Shown here: positions 17,101-26,524 of the stretch, piece after piece | How positions within the stretch are numbered: the stretch's first letter is position 1 | Layout: every line of letters starts with the position of its first letter | Program-made: the position numbers and the translations under genes | The notes under the pieces: model-generated | The model's input: only the letters and a program-made list of their open reading frames with translations | What the model was told of the DNA's origin: nothing | The model's database searches: none | Assembly (NCBI GenBank): GCA_965250275.1 | Contig: OZ252297.1 | Coordinates: forward strand, 1,426,001 to 1,490,000 | Direction: 5' to 3' | Length of the DNA stretch: 64,000 nucleotides | Source of the DNA: G965250275 sp965250275 | GTDB lineage: Bacteria; Pseudomonadota; Alphaproteobacteria; Rhodobacterales; Rhodobacteraceae

Positions 17101-18942
17101 ATGAACAATCGGGCCGGAGTCCTTCAAAGTTACAAGGCCGCGTGGCGTTTTGGCGGAATTTTTGTCCCGGTTTATGTCCTTTTGCGGTTGCTTGTTTATG
17201 CCATCGTGGCCCCGTTGCTGGGCCTTGCGATCACACTGGCCGTTTCGTTTTCTGACCAGTCTGCCCTGACCGACCAGGACATTGCCCGTTTCATTCTGAC
17301 CCCCGCCGGAGTTGTCGTTACCCTTGCCGTTCTGAGTTTGCTGTTGATGGGCGAAGTCTTTGGACTTGCGATCATGACCGGCGTGCTGCGGTCGGATCAG
17401 CCCAGCCTGATCGGGGCGCTCCGATCCGCCTTCGGGGCCTTGGCATCGCGTTTGTGGCCGCTGTTTGTTTTTGCGATTCAACTGGTTGTGCGCGTGACGT
17501 TGTTGTGCTTGCCGTTTGTTTTGTTGGGACTGCTGGTCGCCCAAAGGTATCTCACCGAGTTCGATATCAACTACTATCTCACCGAACGTCCCCCTGCGTT
17601 CTATGCAGCCATTGCGCTTTTGGTTCCGATTGTCCTGGCATTGGCGGTCATTCTTTTGCCCAGGCTCGCGCTTTGGGCATTGTCGCTGCACTTCGTCCTT
17701 TTTGCCGAGACGCCGCCTCGCGCGGCCTTTGGGGCCAGCGCCGAAGTGATGCGCGGGCAACGCCTGGTCATGGTGCGGGATTTGTTGTTCTGGCTTGTTG
17801 TGCGCATCGCCTTGGCCAGCGCAGTGGCCGTCGTGTTTGCATTTTTGATTGGCCTCATCCCATTGCAGGCAGGCGCGGGGTTGCGCGTCGCTCTGCTCGC
17901 GGTGTTGGTCGTTGCCGGTCTGTGGGGCTTGTGTGGGCTTGTTGTGGCAGCCTTGTCACTTGGGGCGCTGGCCAAACTTCTGGAGGCGCGGTTCGAGCAA
18001 TCTGGCGTGCGCACGGTGCCTGTTACGGAAGGCGTCCCACTGACGTTGACGCCGTGGCTGGCGGTCATCGTTGTTGTCGTGCTCGGCGTCGGGGGCATTT
18101 TTGCCGGTGGTGCGTTGCTGAACCGTATTTCGACCGAAGATCAGGTTGAAATCATCGCGCATCGCGGCGCGGCGGGGCATCGTCCGGAAAACACTCTGGC
18201 CGCGGTCGAAAAAGGCATTGAGGACGGCGCGGACTGGATCGAAATCGATGTTCAGGAAACGGCTGATGATCAAGTTGTCGTCGTGCATGACAGCGATTTC
18301 ATGAAACTGGCAGGTAACCCCCTGAAGATCTGGGACGCCCGGATGGAGGATCTTTCCGACATTGATATCGGCAGCTGGTTCGACGCGGAATACTCTGACC
18401 AACGCACGCCGCTGTTGAGTGATGTTCTGTCGATGGCCAAGGACCGCGCCAAGGTCTTGATCGAGCTGAAGTACTATGGCCACGATGTCGCGCTTGAGCC
18501 GCGCGTCGCGCAGATCGTCGAAGACATGGGCATGCAGGACCAGATTGCGGTGATGTCGTTGAAGTATGACGGGCTGCAAAAGATGCAGGCCCTGCATCCC
18601 GATTGGCGTTCCGGCGTTCTGGCAGCCAGCGCGGTGGGCAATATTGCGGGTCTTTCTGGGGACTTCATCGCAATCAGCACGGCGTTTGCATCGCCGAAAC
18701 TGATCCGGAATGCGCATGATGCAGGCAAGCAGGTCTATGTCTGGACCGTGAACGATCCGCTCGAGATGTCCGGAATGATATCCAAAGGGGTCGACGGCCT
18801 GATCACGGATGAGCCCGCGATGGCGCGCCAAGTCTTGGAAGTGCGCGCCCAACTCAGTACTGCTGAGCGCTTGATGCTGTGGCTATCGCAGGCACTTGGC
18901 CTTGAGTTAAACACAAAGGCATACCGCGATGATCAGCCTTAG
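17101..18942 (+). CDS. Membrane-anchored glycerophosphodiester phosphodiesterase
   Basis: 613 residues. The first ~340 residues hold several long hydrophobic segments (glycerophosphodiesterase membrane domain). The catalytic GDPD barrel follows from about residue 352: IIAHRGAAGHRPENT, then WIEIDVQ and VVVVHDSDF with the metal-binding E-x-D and H-D pairs, and a late YVWTVNDP. It hydrolyses glycerophosphodiesters to glycerol-3-phosphate and an alcohol such as choline. It overlaps the next gene by 14 bases, so the two are probably co-translated. Confidence 0.9.
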   Translation: MNNRAGVLQSYKAAWRFGGIFVPVYVLLRLLVYAIVAPLLGLAITLAVSFSDQSALTDQDIARFILTPAGVVVTLAVLSLLLMGEVFGLAIMTGVLRSDQPSLIGALRSAFGALASRLWPLFVFAIQLVVRVTLLCLPFVLLGLLVAQRYLTEFDINYYLTERPPAFYAAIALLVPIVLALAVILLPRLALWALSLHFVLFAETPPRAAFGASAEVMRGQRLVMVRDLLFWLVVRIALASAVAVVFAFLIGLIPLQAGAGLRVALLAVLVVAGLWGLCGLVVAALSLGALAKLLEARFEQSGVRTVPVTEGVPLTLTPWLAVIVVVVLGVGGIFAGGALLNRISTEDQVEIIAHRGAAGHRPENTLAAVEKGIEDGADWIEIDVQETADDQVVVVHDSDFMKLAGNPLKIWDARMEDLSDIDIGSWFDAEYSDQRTPLLSDVLSMAKDRAKVLIELKYYGHDVALEPRVAQIVEDMGMQDQIAVMSLKYDGLQKMQALHPDWRSGVLAASAVGNIAGLSGDFIAISTAFASPKLIRNAHDAGKQVYVWTVNDPLEMSGMISKGVDGLITDEPAMARQVLEVRAQLSTAERLMLWLSQALGLELNTKAYRDDQP

Positions 18943-19501
18943 GGCGCTGTTTGCGCTTCTCGCGATGTCAGCCCCTGCAAGCGCTCAGAACGAAGCAACT
19001 GCGACAGTGTCTCGCGCTTTGGAGCGTCCCTCCCATGAAGCCTTGATGCGCTTGAAGGCGCGCCCGGACACCGAACTGGCGGCGTTTCAGACAGACGGCT
19101 GCAGCGGAGGACTGTCGCAGGTCTGGCGGGTGGTCAGCGACCGGTTTCCCGATTTTGCAGAGGCACATCACGCCATTCCTCCATGGGAGTCCTGCTGTGT
19201 TGCGCATGATCGCAGCTATCATGATGGCGCGAATGCGGGCACCGCCGGAGAGAGCTTTGACGCGCGGTTGGGTGCTGACGATGCTCTGCGCGCCTGCGTC
19301 GTAGAGACCGGGGCGACGCGGATCGATGATCTGGCGCGTTTTTACAATGTGACACCCGATCAGATCGCGACGGCATATGACAGCATCGCGCAAGCTATGT
19401 TTCTGGCGGTGCGGTTTGGGGGGGCACCATGCTCTGGTCTGCCGTGGCGTTGGGGGTACGGCTATCCGGGTTGTACCGTTTTGACCGGTGTGCTGGACTA
19501 A
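18929..19501 (+). CDS. Secreted protein with a phospholipase A2-type active-site motif
   Basis: 190 residues with a signal peptide (cleavage near ASA-QN, residue 19/20). TDGCSGG (55-61) is followed by CCVAHDRSYH (89-98), i.e. C89-C90-x2-H93-D94-x2-Y97. This matches the CCxxHD core of secreted phospholipases A2, where the histidine is catalytic. Further cysteines (RACVV, APCSG, PGCTV) could form disulfides. The family assignment rests on this motif only. Overlap with the glycerophosphodiesterase gene suggests successive steps of phospholipid breakdown: deacylation outside, then diester cleavage. Confidence 0.6.
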   Translation: MISLRALFALLAMSAPASAQNEATATVSRALERPSHEALMRLKARPDTELAAFQTDGCSGGLSQVWRVVSDRFPDFAEAHHAIPPWESCCVAHDRSYHDGANAGTAGESFDARLGADDALRACVVETGATRIDDLARFYNVTPDQIATAYDSIAQAMFLAVRFGGAPCSGLPWRWGYGYPGCTVLTGVLD

Positions 19502-19613
19502 GTGCGCCTCAACTGGAGCATGCGGGAGCGAATTTGTTTGTCCTACGCGGGCGCTGCGTTCATGATCCTGTCGCAGCGCCAGACCAATCGAGATCGCCGC
19601 GCCGGATGATGAC

Positions 19614-21266
19614 ATGAAGGATACTATCCCAGATCAAGGGTTTCCTTTGCGCCCCGCACCGCAGGTGATGCGGTTGCACCGCATGGGCGCAGCCTTTCCG
19701 ACACGGCTGTCGTTTCTGCCCACGCTCCTGCGGTCTCTGCGCGATCAGTCTGCCCAGGTCACACGGCCAGTCTGGGCGATTGACGGCCAGGGATATGGGC
19801 ATGCGGTTTACTCCGTTGTTCTGGGCGGACACACCTATTCGCTGGTTTGTGTGGCCACGGAACTGGCGCCCGAGGATCGGACGGATCGGGTGATCGCCAC
19901 CGCCTGGGACACCGCCTACGTGCTGTATGACGGAGTGCCGGATGCTGCGGAGCTTTTACGCCTTTGCCGGGACGCGCCGAAACAGGAGGCTGCGCGGTTC
20001 ACGCCACGTGATCTCGTGCTCAGCCGGGCGAACAAATCTGTGCGCCTGTTCGATCATGTCGTGGCCCGTTTGCGGTCCGGACAGCAACCCGATCAGTCTC
20101 GTATTCGCGAGACGGGGTATCTGATGCGGACAACGGCAGTCTACGGGAACGGCAAGTTTGGTATTGCCGACCGCGGCCATATTGCCGACCGACCCGGCAT
20201 GTCCGGACCGTTCATGGCGGAAATGCTGACAGTCTGGCTAATCCGCGGCTTCACCCATGACCTGGCAGAGCACTTGGGTGGCGCGGAGCTGGATCGAGAA
20301 ATCAAACGTCATCTGGGGATCGGGAACGCAACCGGACTTGGCATGGCTCCGTTTCTGGTCAGTCATCCGCTGTTGTTGGATGCGTGGATGCAAGTGCGAG
20401 AGACGGCGCTTGCGCGGGTACGTGCGTTGGAACGTTTGAGCGAGGATGAGGTTCGCCGACTGCAAACCCTTGCAGATCGCGTCGACCGACATCTGGGTGA
20501 ATGGAACGTGCCAGACGTGGCGGCGCAGCAGACCATTGATGTTCTCCGCGATGAGTGGGCAAAGTTTCGGGTGGGCCTGACCGATGAGGCACTGCAGCGG
20601 AGCAATCCAATCGATGTTCTCTTCGGGGCCAGTCTGCAAGGATCTGTGGAATTGCAGGAGCTGGTTGTCGCGTTTTTGTTGGAGCCGTTCGGGCCATTGA
20701 TTGATGGCCTCACCGATTGCATGGCGACTCCTTTTACGCCGCAACTGGACCCTTCAATGCCGATGTCGACGGTTCAAGCTGCCGTGTTGCGAGACTGGGA
20801 TTGGGCGATTTCGATTGATTTTGACGCGCCCCGGAACGCGGCGCAGTTTTGGTATGTGTCTGAAGAAAAGCTGGAGCCGCGGCTCGGACAAAGGTTCGAA
20901 GAGCCGGGTGGCGAGTTGGAAAGCCCTCTGGATATCGCAAGGCAAGTACGGGCTCTTGCGGAAGACATGGATGGTGCGCAGGGCGATGTGTGCGCTTTCC
21001 TCAAGCACTACCCGAACCACCGCGCCGCTATACGCAGGGTTCAGACCCTGATCCGGCATCCGTATAGCGAGATCCGGGACAACCTCATTTCAGAAACGTG
21101 CCGGCCTATCGATATGTTGCGTTGCAAGCTGGGGTTCTTTGGCGCGGCCAAGTTCGATCCCAAGTCCGATCGCTGGACCCGGATCACACTGGCGCAGGGT
21201 GCGCCGCTTTGGGATGAGCTGGATCGCGCGGATGACTGGTGGCTGCCCTATTTCGGTATGGCATGA
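19614..21266 (+). CDS. Conserved protein of unknown function, partner of DUF3726
   Basis: 550 residues, soluble, with no signal peptide, membrane segment or motif I recognise. The sequence is globular throughout, with an arginine-rich central helical part (residues ~255-300) and tryptophan-rich ends (DWDWAISID, DDWWLPYFG). Its stop codon overlaps the next start as ATGA, so it is translationally coupled to the DUF3726 gene. It follows the PLA2-like gene by 112 bases on the same strand but need not belong to that unit. I cannot assign a function. Confidence 0.75.
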   Translation: MKDTIPDQGFPLRPAPQVMRLHRMGAAFPTRLSFLPTLLRSLRDQSAQVTRPVWAIDGQGYGHAVYSVVLGGHTYSLVCVATELAPEDRTDRVIATAWDTAYVLYDGVPDAAELLRLCRDAPKQEAARFTPRDLVLSRANKSVRLFDHVVARLRSGQQPDQSRIRETGYLMRTTAVYGNGKFGIADRGHIADRPGMSGPFMAEMLTVWLIRGFTHDLAEHLGGAELDREIKRHLGIGNATGLGMAPFLVSHPLLLDAWMQVRETALARVRALERLSEDEVRRLQTLADRVDRHLGEWNVPDVAAQQTIDVLRDEWAKFRVGLTDEALQRSNPIDVLFGASLQGSVELQELVVAFLLEPFGPLIDGLTDCMATPFTPQLDPSMPMSTVQAAVLRDWDWAISIDFDAPRNAAQFWYVSEEKLEPRLGQRFEEPGGELESPLDIARQVRALAEDMDGAQGDVCAFLKHYPNHRAAIRRVQTLIRHPYSEIRDNLISETCRPIDMLRCKLGFFGAAKFDPKSDRWTRITLAQGAPLWDELDRADDWWLPYFGMA

Positions 21267-21727
21267 AACGGTCGGTCGCAGAGATTTCCGCTGTCATCGC
21301 CAAGGCTGCGCGTGGCGCAGGCCTTCCCTTGGGGGTGGTCGAAGAGCTGGCGCTGGCGGCGCCGTGGCTGAGCGGAGCTGACCTGGGTGAACTTGCGCAG
21401 ATCCTGTGCGCGCCGGATCGGCACAGCTTGCTTTTTGAAGTGTGCGGCGCGTTAGACGAACTGGCATGCGGCCGGGATGGAATCGAGGTCGCCGCGGCTG
21501 CCCAACTTGCTGCGGCGATTGGAGCCGGGCGCGGACTACCCGTAAAGGTTACCAATGCCGGCGAACTGCGTCGCGTGGCGGCATGCCCAACCCCTCAAAT
21601 TGGTCCGGTCGATCTCGTCTCCGAGGATTGGGATCAGTTGGAACAGCTGGCAGCACGGACCTATGTGCCCTCCACCGAAGCGTCTCGGCAGGCTGGTGCG
21701 GGGGCAGGTTTGATCGACAACGATTGA
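21263..21727 (+). CDS. DUF3726 domain protein
   Basis: 154 residues from the ATG at 21263 (MKRSVAEISAVIAKAARGAG), overlapping the upstream stop by four bases. The start (AARGAGLPLGVVEELALAAPWL) and the end (RTYVPSTEASRQAGAGAG plus LIDND) are the conserved blocks of DUF3726 as I remember them. Function is unknown in the family. The coupling to the 550-residue protein implies a shared complex or pathway. It converges on truA. Confidence 0.75.
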   Translation: MKRSVAEISAVIAKAARGAGLPLGVVEELALAAPWLSGADLGELAQILCAPDRHSLLFEVCGALDELACGRDGIEVAAAAQLAAAIGAGRGLPVKVTNAGELRRVAACPTPQIGPVDLVSEDWDQLEQLAARTYVPSTEASRQAGAGAGLIDND

Positions 21728-21736
21728 TGCAACGCC

Positions 21737-22510
21737 TCAGATGGCCCCAAAAGGGTCGTCCGGATAAACGACCTTGGCAAGGTAAAGTCCTTCGGGTGGG
21801 CTGACTGGCCCACAGGCAGCACGGTCGCACGCCTCCAATGCGGCTTTCACATCAACGGGGGTCCATGCACCGGCACCGACCCGTTCCAACGTGCCGACAA
21901 AACTCCGGACCTGATTGTGCAAAAAAGACCGGGCGCGCACATGAAAGTGAATCTCAGGCCCCGAAAAGCCCTCCGCCGCGCGAACGTCAAGTGCATCCAG
22001 TGTTTTAACCGGGCTTGCGGCTTGGCAAATCGAAGATCTGAACGTGGTGAAGTCATGCTTACCCACCAAGAAATCGGCCGCCTCTTGCATCGCGCTAAGA
22101 TCGAGCTCGCGCGAAAGCTGCCATACCTGTCCTGCTTCATGCGTGGCCGGCGCACGGCGCATCAGGATGCGAAACAGATACTGGCGTTCGACCGCCGAAA
22201 ACCGCGCGTGCCAATCCGGCGCCACCGTTGCACAGTTTACAATGGCCACCGGGTCGGGCTTTAGGTGATAGTTCAGTGCTTCTGACAGACGGAAAGGGTC
22301 CCAGGTCCGGCTCAGATCGCAATGCGCAACCTGACCAAGCGCGTGAACGCCGGCATCGGTGCGACCCGCCGCCGCGATGGTATGGGGCCCCGGTTCCAGT
22401 CGGGACAATGCCTCTTCGATGGCCCCCTGCACGGTGGGTTGGTCCGCCTGACGTTGCCACCCGGCAAAAGGGGCACCTCTGTATTCGACCTTAAGAGCAT
22501 AGCGCGGCAT
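21737..22510 (-). CDS. truA: tRNA pseudouridine(38-40) synthase
   Basis: 257 residues from the ATG at 22510 (MPRYALKVEYRGAPFAGWQ); the frame is open further upstream but without family similarity. Catalytic Asp52 in GRTDAGVHALGQ, and a FLHNQVRSFVGTL stretch in the C-terminal half. It modifies anticodon-arm positions 38-40 of many tRNAs. It ends 9 bases from the convergent DUF3726 gene. Confidence 0.96.
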   Translation of the reverse strand: MPRYALKVEYRGAPFAGWQRQADQPTVQGAIEEALSRLEPGPHTIAAAGRTDAGVHALGQVAHCDLSRTWDPFRLSEALNYHLKPDPVAIVNCATVAPDWHARFSAVERQYLFRILMRRAPATHEAGQVWQLSRELDLSAMQEAADFLVGKHDFTTFRSSICQAASPVKTLDALDVRAAEGFSGPEIHFHVRARSFLHNQVRSFVGTLERVGAGAWTPVDVKAALEACDRAACGPVSPPEGLYLAKVVYPDDPFGAI

Positions 22511-22909
22511 GACGCCGGACCTATCGCGCGTGTGAGCGTCGGGCAAGCCCCGCGAGGGGTGGGTCAGCCTTGACTGTTGTTGGGGAGAAAACGCGCTCAA
22601 TGGGCTGGACACGCGGCGCCCGTTTGCCTAAAGCGCGTGCCACAGACATTCACGTTCAGGGCTACCGAATTGCCATACTAACCGCCGGTCTCAATCGCTA
22701 ACCCAACCCCAGGCTCCAAAGGGCATCCGCCTTTTGGACGAAGCGTGTTCGCCGGGTGCGTGGCATGAGACCGGAATGGCTATCTCCAATCTGCCGGCAC
22801 TTCAGGTCAATCAGACCCCGCGCTCCTAACACTTTGTCTGCCTTTCCGTCGTTCCTCCGGGATCTCTCTGCCTTCGCGATGGCGAACTTCCAACCGGAAG
22901 CCCATCGAT
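22511..22909. other. 399-base gap, no gene recognised
   Basis: This spacer separates divergent truA and the DUF1062 gene. Open frames exist on both strands but none has a sensible start, composition or conserved motif. Both promoters should lie here. I see no strong hairpin or repeat. Confidence 0.5.
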
Positions 22910-23560
22910 ATGACTGGCACTATTCTTGCGACCTGGACGGTCGCTCCAAAGCACACCCCCCGTCCCATGCGGCATTGCGGGCACTGCGGTACAAACCGCT
23001 TCTTTGTTTCCAGCAGCAATGTCCGGCTGAACGCCAGCGGCAAACGCTTGGACGCATGGCTGATCTACAGGTGCAGTGTCTGTGATCGGACATGGAACCG
23101 CCCGCTCATCGACCGAATGCCGGTCCATGCGCTCAGCGTTGAAGACCTGAACGGGGCGCAGCACAGTGAACGGCGCTGGGTCAGAGCACATGAGTTCGAT
23201 GTTGCAGCACTTGGGCGGAGTTGCAGCCATATCGAGATGCCAAAGGACTTTGTCTTGCAAAAGGTGGTGCGCGCGGCGTCTCTTGACTGGCAGTGGGCAG
23301 AGGTCGAAATCTGCGTCGATTGCGCAACGGGCGTGCGGCTGGATCGGCTGGTTTCGGCGGGATTGTCGCTGTCCAGATCGCGGATCCAGGCTTTGTGGAA
23401 AGCTGGTGCCATCGATTTGGGCATGCTGCCGCGTTCTGCGATGCGAAAGCCCGTGCAACGTAATCTGTCGTTGCGCCTTGTGAGGTCGCGGATGCCGGAG
23501 ACGGATCGCGATCAGATTGCACACGCCTTGGCAAATGACACAGCCACTTTTGATCTGTGA
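22910..23560 (+). CDS. DUF1062 domain protein
   Basis: 216 residues. Two zinc-finger-like pairs near the start, CGHCG (about 23-27) and CSVCDRTW (about 55-62), give a CxxC...CxxC site. The WNRPLIDRMP block and the RLVSAGLSLSRSRIQALWKAG block are those of DUF1062 proteins. The latter resembles an S4-type RNA-binding segment, as does its position near the C-terminus. Function is unknown; a zinc ribbon plus an S4-like element would suit RNA binding (inference). Upstream of the YcjX gene. Confidence 0.75.
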   Translation: MTGTILATWTVAPKHTPRPMRHCGHCGTNRFFVSSSNVRLNASGKRLDAWLIYRCSVCDRTWNRPLIDRMPVHALSVEDLNGAQHSERRWVRAHEFDVAALGRSCSHIEMPKDFVLQKVVRAASLDWQWAEVEICVDCATGVRLDRLVSAGLSLSRSRIQALWKAGAIDLGMLPRSAMRKPVQRNLSLRLVRSRMPETDRDQIAHALANDTATFDL

Positions 23561-23646
23561 GTATTGCGTGTCGGGCGCGGGTACTGGCATCGGCGCTGCG
23601 GGCCACCTATCTTGCTGGCACGCAAGAGACTCGGGCAGGACATCGT

Positions 23647-25062
23647 TTGGTCATATCAACCATTGCCGACACATTGGCACGCGGCGCCGAGTCCGTCAGC
23701 GACAAGGTTTCACAAGCACTATTCGAGCCCACGATCCGGCTTGGTGTGACTGGCCTGGCCCGATCCGGAAAAACCGTGTTCATCACCTCTCTGGTGGCAA
23801 ACATGCTGGATCGCGGTCGGATGTCTGGATTGGTGGCCGAGCAGGAGGGCCGTATTGCGGCCGCCTATCTGCAGCCCCAACCCGATGATACCGTGCCGCG
23901 TTTCGACTACGAGCGTCACCTCGCGGCACTCACCGCCCAGATACCGCATTGGCCCGACAGCACACGCGCCATCAGCGAATTGCGGCTTTCGCTGCGCGTC
24001 CGCCCGTCGGGATTGCTGTCAGGTCTTCAGGGACCACGCACGATCCATCTGGATATCGTTGACTACCCCGGTGAGTGGCTTTTGGACCTTGCGCTGATCG
24101 ACAAGAGCTTTGCCCAATGGTCCGAAGAGGTTCTGACGCGGGCCGAGCATCGCATCGAAGCGCAGGCGTTTCTGAACCTTGTGCGCGATACCAGCCCGGG
24201 CGAGGCGATGGATGAAATGCGGGCGCAAACGTTGGCAGGGCAGTTCACCGCATATCTGAGCAATGCCCGCGCGTCGGGCTACCACGATTGCGCACCGGGC
24301 CGGTTTCTGTTGCCCGGTGATCTGGCCGGATCGCCGGTTCTGACCTTTGCGCCGCTGCCATCCACGCAAGGGGCCGGGCGGCGCTCTTTGGCGCGCGAGC
24401 TTGAACGCCGCTACGAAGCCTACAAGGCCCAGGTCGTCATGCCGTTTTTTCGGGATCATTTCGCGCGGATTGACCGGCAGGTCGTTCTGGTCGATGCGCT
24501 GGGCGCCATTGGCAAGGGACCGCAATCCGTCGATGACATGCGCGGTGCGATGGCGGACATCCTGAGCGCGTTCCGGCCCGGGCGAAACGCCTTTCTTGCG
24601 CAGCTTTTTCGGGGGCGCCGCGTCGAAAAGATCCTCTTTGCTGCAACCAAAGTTGATCATCTGCATCATCTTCAACATCCGCGACTGACCGCAATCATGG
24701 AGGCGATGACCCGCGATGCACGTGACCGGGCGGATTTTGCTGGCGCCCAAACGCGCGCGATGTCAATTGCATCGCTTCGGGCCACCACCGAGGAAATGCG
24801 GCTGCACAACGGGCAAGAGTTGCCTTGCGTTCGCGGCGTCTTGCTCGACACTGGAAAACAGGCGGCGTTTCACCCCGGCGAACTGCCCGAGGACCCTGCG
24901 CAGTTACTCACACCAGCGCGGAATGGATCAGAGACCTGGCTGGACGGAGAGTTTCAGGCCATGCGGTTCGCGCCGCAGCCGCTGGCTCTGAAACCTGGCT
25001 ACGGTCCCCCGCATATCCGGCTGGATCGCGCTGCTCAGTTCTTGTTCGGTGACCGGTTGTGA
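23647..25062 (+). CDS. ycjX: YcjX-family P-loop NTPase (DUF463)
   Basis: About 471 residues from a TTG at 23647 with AGGA six bases upstream. An alternative GTG at 23557 overlaps the DUF1062 stop and adds 30 residues that look unlike the family. Walker A GLARSGKT at 36-43, VDYPGEWLLDLALI as the G3-like block, and FAATKVDHLH as the NKxD-like block. YcjX and YcjF are associated in E. coli with the phage-shock (envelope-stress) regulon. The gene overlaps the GNAT gene (GTGA), which overlaps ycjF, so the three form one unit. Confidence 0.85.
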   Translation: MVISTIADTLARGAESVSDKVSQALFEPTIRLGVTGLARSGKTVFITSLVANMLDRGRMSGLVAEQEGRIAAAYLQPQPDDTVPRFDYERHLAALTAQIPHWPDSTRAISELRLSLRVRPSGLLSGLQGPRTIHLDIVDYPGEWLLDLALIDKSFAQWSEEVLTRAEHRIEAQAFLNLVRDTSPGEAMDEMRAQTLAGQFTAYLSNARASGYHDCAPGRFLLPGDLAGSPVLTFAPLPSTQGAGRRSLARELERRYEAYKAQVVMPFFRDHFARIDRQVVLVDALGAIGKGPQSVDDMRGAMADILSAFRPGRNAFLAQLFRGRRVEKILFAATKVDHLHHLQHPRLTAIMEAMTRDARDRADFAGAQTRAMSIASLRATTEEMRLHNGQELPCVRGVLLDTGKQAAFHPGELPEDPAQLLTPARNGSETWLDGEFQAMRFAPQPLALKPGYGPPHIRLDRAAQFLFGDRL

Positions 25063-25508
25063 GTGTCGATCTTCGCAAGGCCCGAACGACCGACGCAGGA
25101 ACGATTGGTGAGATCCTGCATCGGTTTCAGATTGATACGCCGTGGATGCCCGAGCTTCACACCGGGGCCGAGACGATCGCATTTTGCGGAGACCTCATCG
25201 ATCGTGGCTGGGTCACGGTCGTAGAGATCGATGGTCAGGTCCTGGGATTTCTGGCGCGAAACGAAAATGAGGTTCACTGTTTGTATCTTGCAGCAGCCGC
25301 TACCAGGCAAGGGTTGGGCAAGTTGCTCTTGGACGAGGCCAAATCTGCCAGCGCCCAATTGGGGCTCTGGACCTTTCAGGCGAACGAAGGCGCGCAGAGA
25401 TTTTACCTGCGCGAAGGCTTCACAGAGGTCAAACGTACCGACGGTTCCGACAACGATGAAAACTTGCCGGACATCTATTATGTCTGGTCAAAGGAGTCTG
25501 TCGCCTGA
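25059..25508 (+). CDS. GNAT-family N-acetyltransferase
   Basis: 149 residues, starting with a GTG that overlaps the ycjX stop. The acetyl-CoA loop is seen as ATRQGLGKLLLDEAK (R-Q-G-L-G, about residues 87-91), followed by GLWTFQANEGAQRFYLREGF, the usual GNAT beta-6/alpha-4 end. Substrate is unknown. It is wedged between ycjX and ycjF with overlapping start and stop codons on both sides, so it shares their regulation. Confidence 0.85.
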   Translation: MSVDLRKARTTDAGTIGEILHRFQIDTPWMPELHTGAETIAFCGDLIDRGWVTVVEIDGQVLGFLARNENEVHCLYLAAAATRQGLGKLLLDEAKSASAQLGLWTFQANEGAQRFYLREGFTEVKRTDGSDNDENLPDIYYVWSKESVA

Positions 25509-26509
25509 TGACCAATGGTCCGGTTCTGATTGATCTTGAAGCTGGCGAAGCCGCCCCGGCGGTTGCGGACGCCCCGCCTGTTCCCGACCTTTTGGAACCC
25601 GAACCACAAGGGCAGGCAATGCAGCGCGCTGCTCGGCTGGCCGCGCGAAAGCCAGCGCGTTTGTCGCGCTGGTTCTGGGGCCTCGCTCTGGGCGTGCTGG
25701 GGGCCGTGGTCTCGTTGGCAGCCTGGGACTTTGTGACCGGGTTGGTATTGCGAGCACCTGTGCTGGGGTGGATATTCGCTGGTTTGCTCGGGGCGTTTGT
25801 ATGCGTCCTGGTCCTGATCGCAGTGCGGGAATTGGCGGCAATCGCGCGCCTGGGCCGGATCGACGGGCTGCGACAGGCGGCGACGCAAGCCATTGCCGAA
25901 GATGATTTGCAGGCGGCACGTGCCGTGACGGCAAGGCTGCAACGGCTCTACGCGGGTCGCCCCGACACACGTTGGGGCAGCGCCAGGCTGGCGGAAAAAG
26001 AAGCTGATCAGTTCGACGCTGGCGCACTGCTGACGCTGGCCGAGGCGGAATTGCTCGCGCCTCTGGACGCCGCCGCGAGCCGAGAGGTCGAAGCCGCCGC
26101 ACGGCAGGTAGCCACGGTGACAGCGCTGGTTCCACTGGCGCTGGCCGATGTTGCCACGGCACTGGCGGCCAGTCTGCGCATGATCCGGCGTGTGGCAGAG
26201 ATCTACGGCGGGCGCTCAGGTGTGATCGGCAGTTGGCGTCTGACCCGCGCCGTTTTCGCGCATCTTGTGGCAACCGGTGTTGTGGCGGCGGGGGACGACC
26301 TGATCGAGCCGTTGCTGGGTGGGTCGGTTTTGTCCAAACTCTCGCGCCGCTTTGGCGAGGGCCTTGTGAACGGGGCGCTCAGCGCGCGGGTCGGTGTGGC
26401 GGCGATGGAGGTCTGCAGACCTTTGCCATTTTCCGAGCCGCACCGCCCAAAGGTGCGCCAGATCGTGAAACGTGCGCTGACAGGACTATTTGCAAGATCA
26501 TCGAGCTGA
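25508..26509 (+). CDS. ycjF: YcjF-family inner membrane protein (TIGR01620/DUF697)
   Basis: 333 residues. A polar N-terminal part of about 50 residues is followed by two membrane segments (about 55-110: LALGVLGAVVSLAAWDFV and VLGWIFAGLLGAFVCVLVLI). The DUF697-like C-terminal domain includes LVNGALSARVGVAAMEVCRP. This is the usual layout of YcjF. Its start overlaps the GNAT stop. Likely an envelope-stress partner of YcjX; the biochemical role is not established. Confidence 0.85.
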   Translation: MTNGPVLIDLEAGEAAPAVADAPPVPDLLEPEPQGQAMQRAARLAARKPARLSRWFWGLALGVLGAVVSLAAWDFVTGLVLRAPVLGWIFAGLLGAFVCVLVLIAVRELAAIARLGRIDGLRQAATQAIAEDDLQAARAVTARLQRLYAGRPDTRWGSARLAEKEADQFDAGALLTLAEAELLAPLDAAASREVEAAARQVATVTALVPLALADVATALAASLRMIRRVAEIYGGRSGVIGSWRLTRAVFAHLVATGVVAAGDDLIEPLLGGSVLSKLSRRFGEGLVNGALSARVGVAAMEVCRPLPFSEPHRPKVRQIVKRALTGLFARSSS

Positions 26510-26524
26510 CACAGGAGCAGATGG

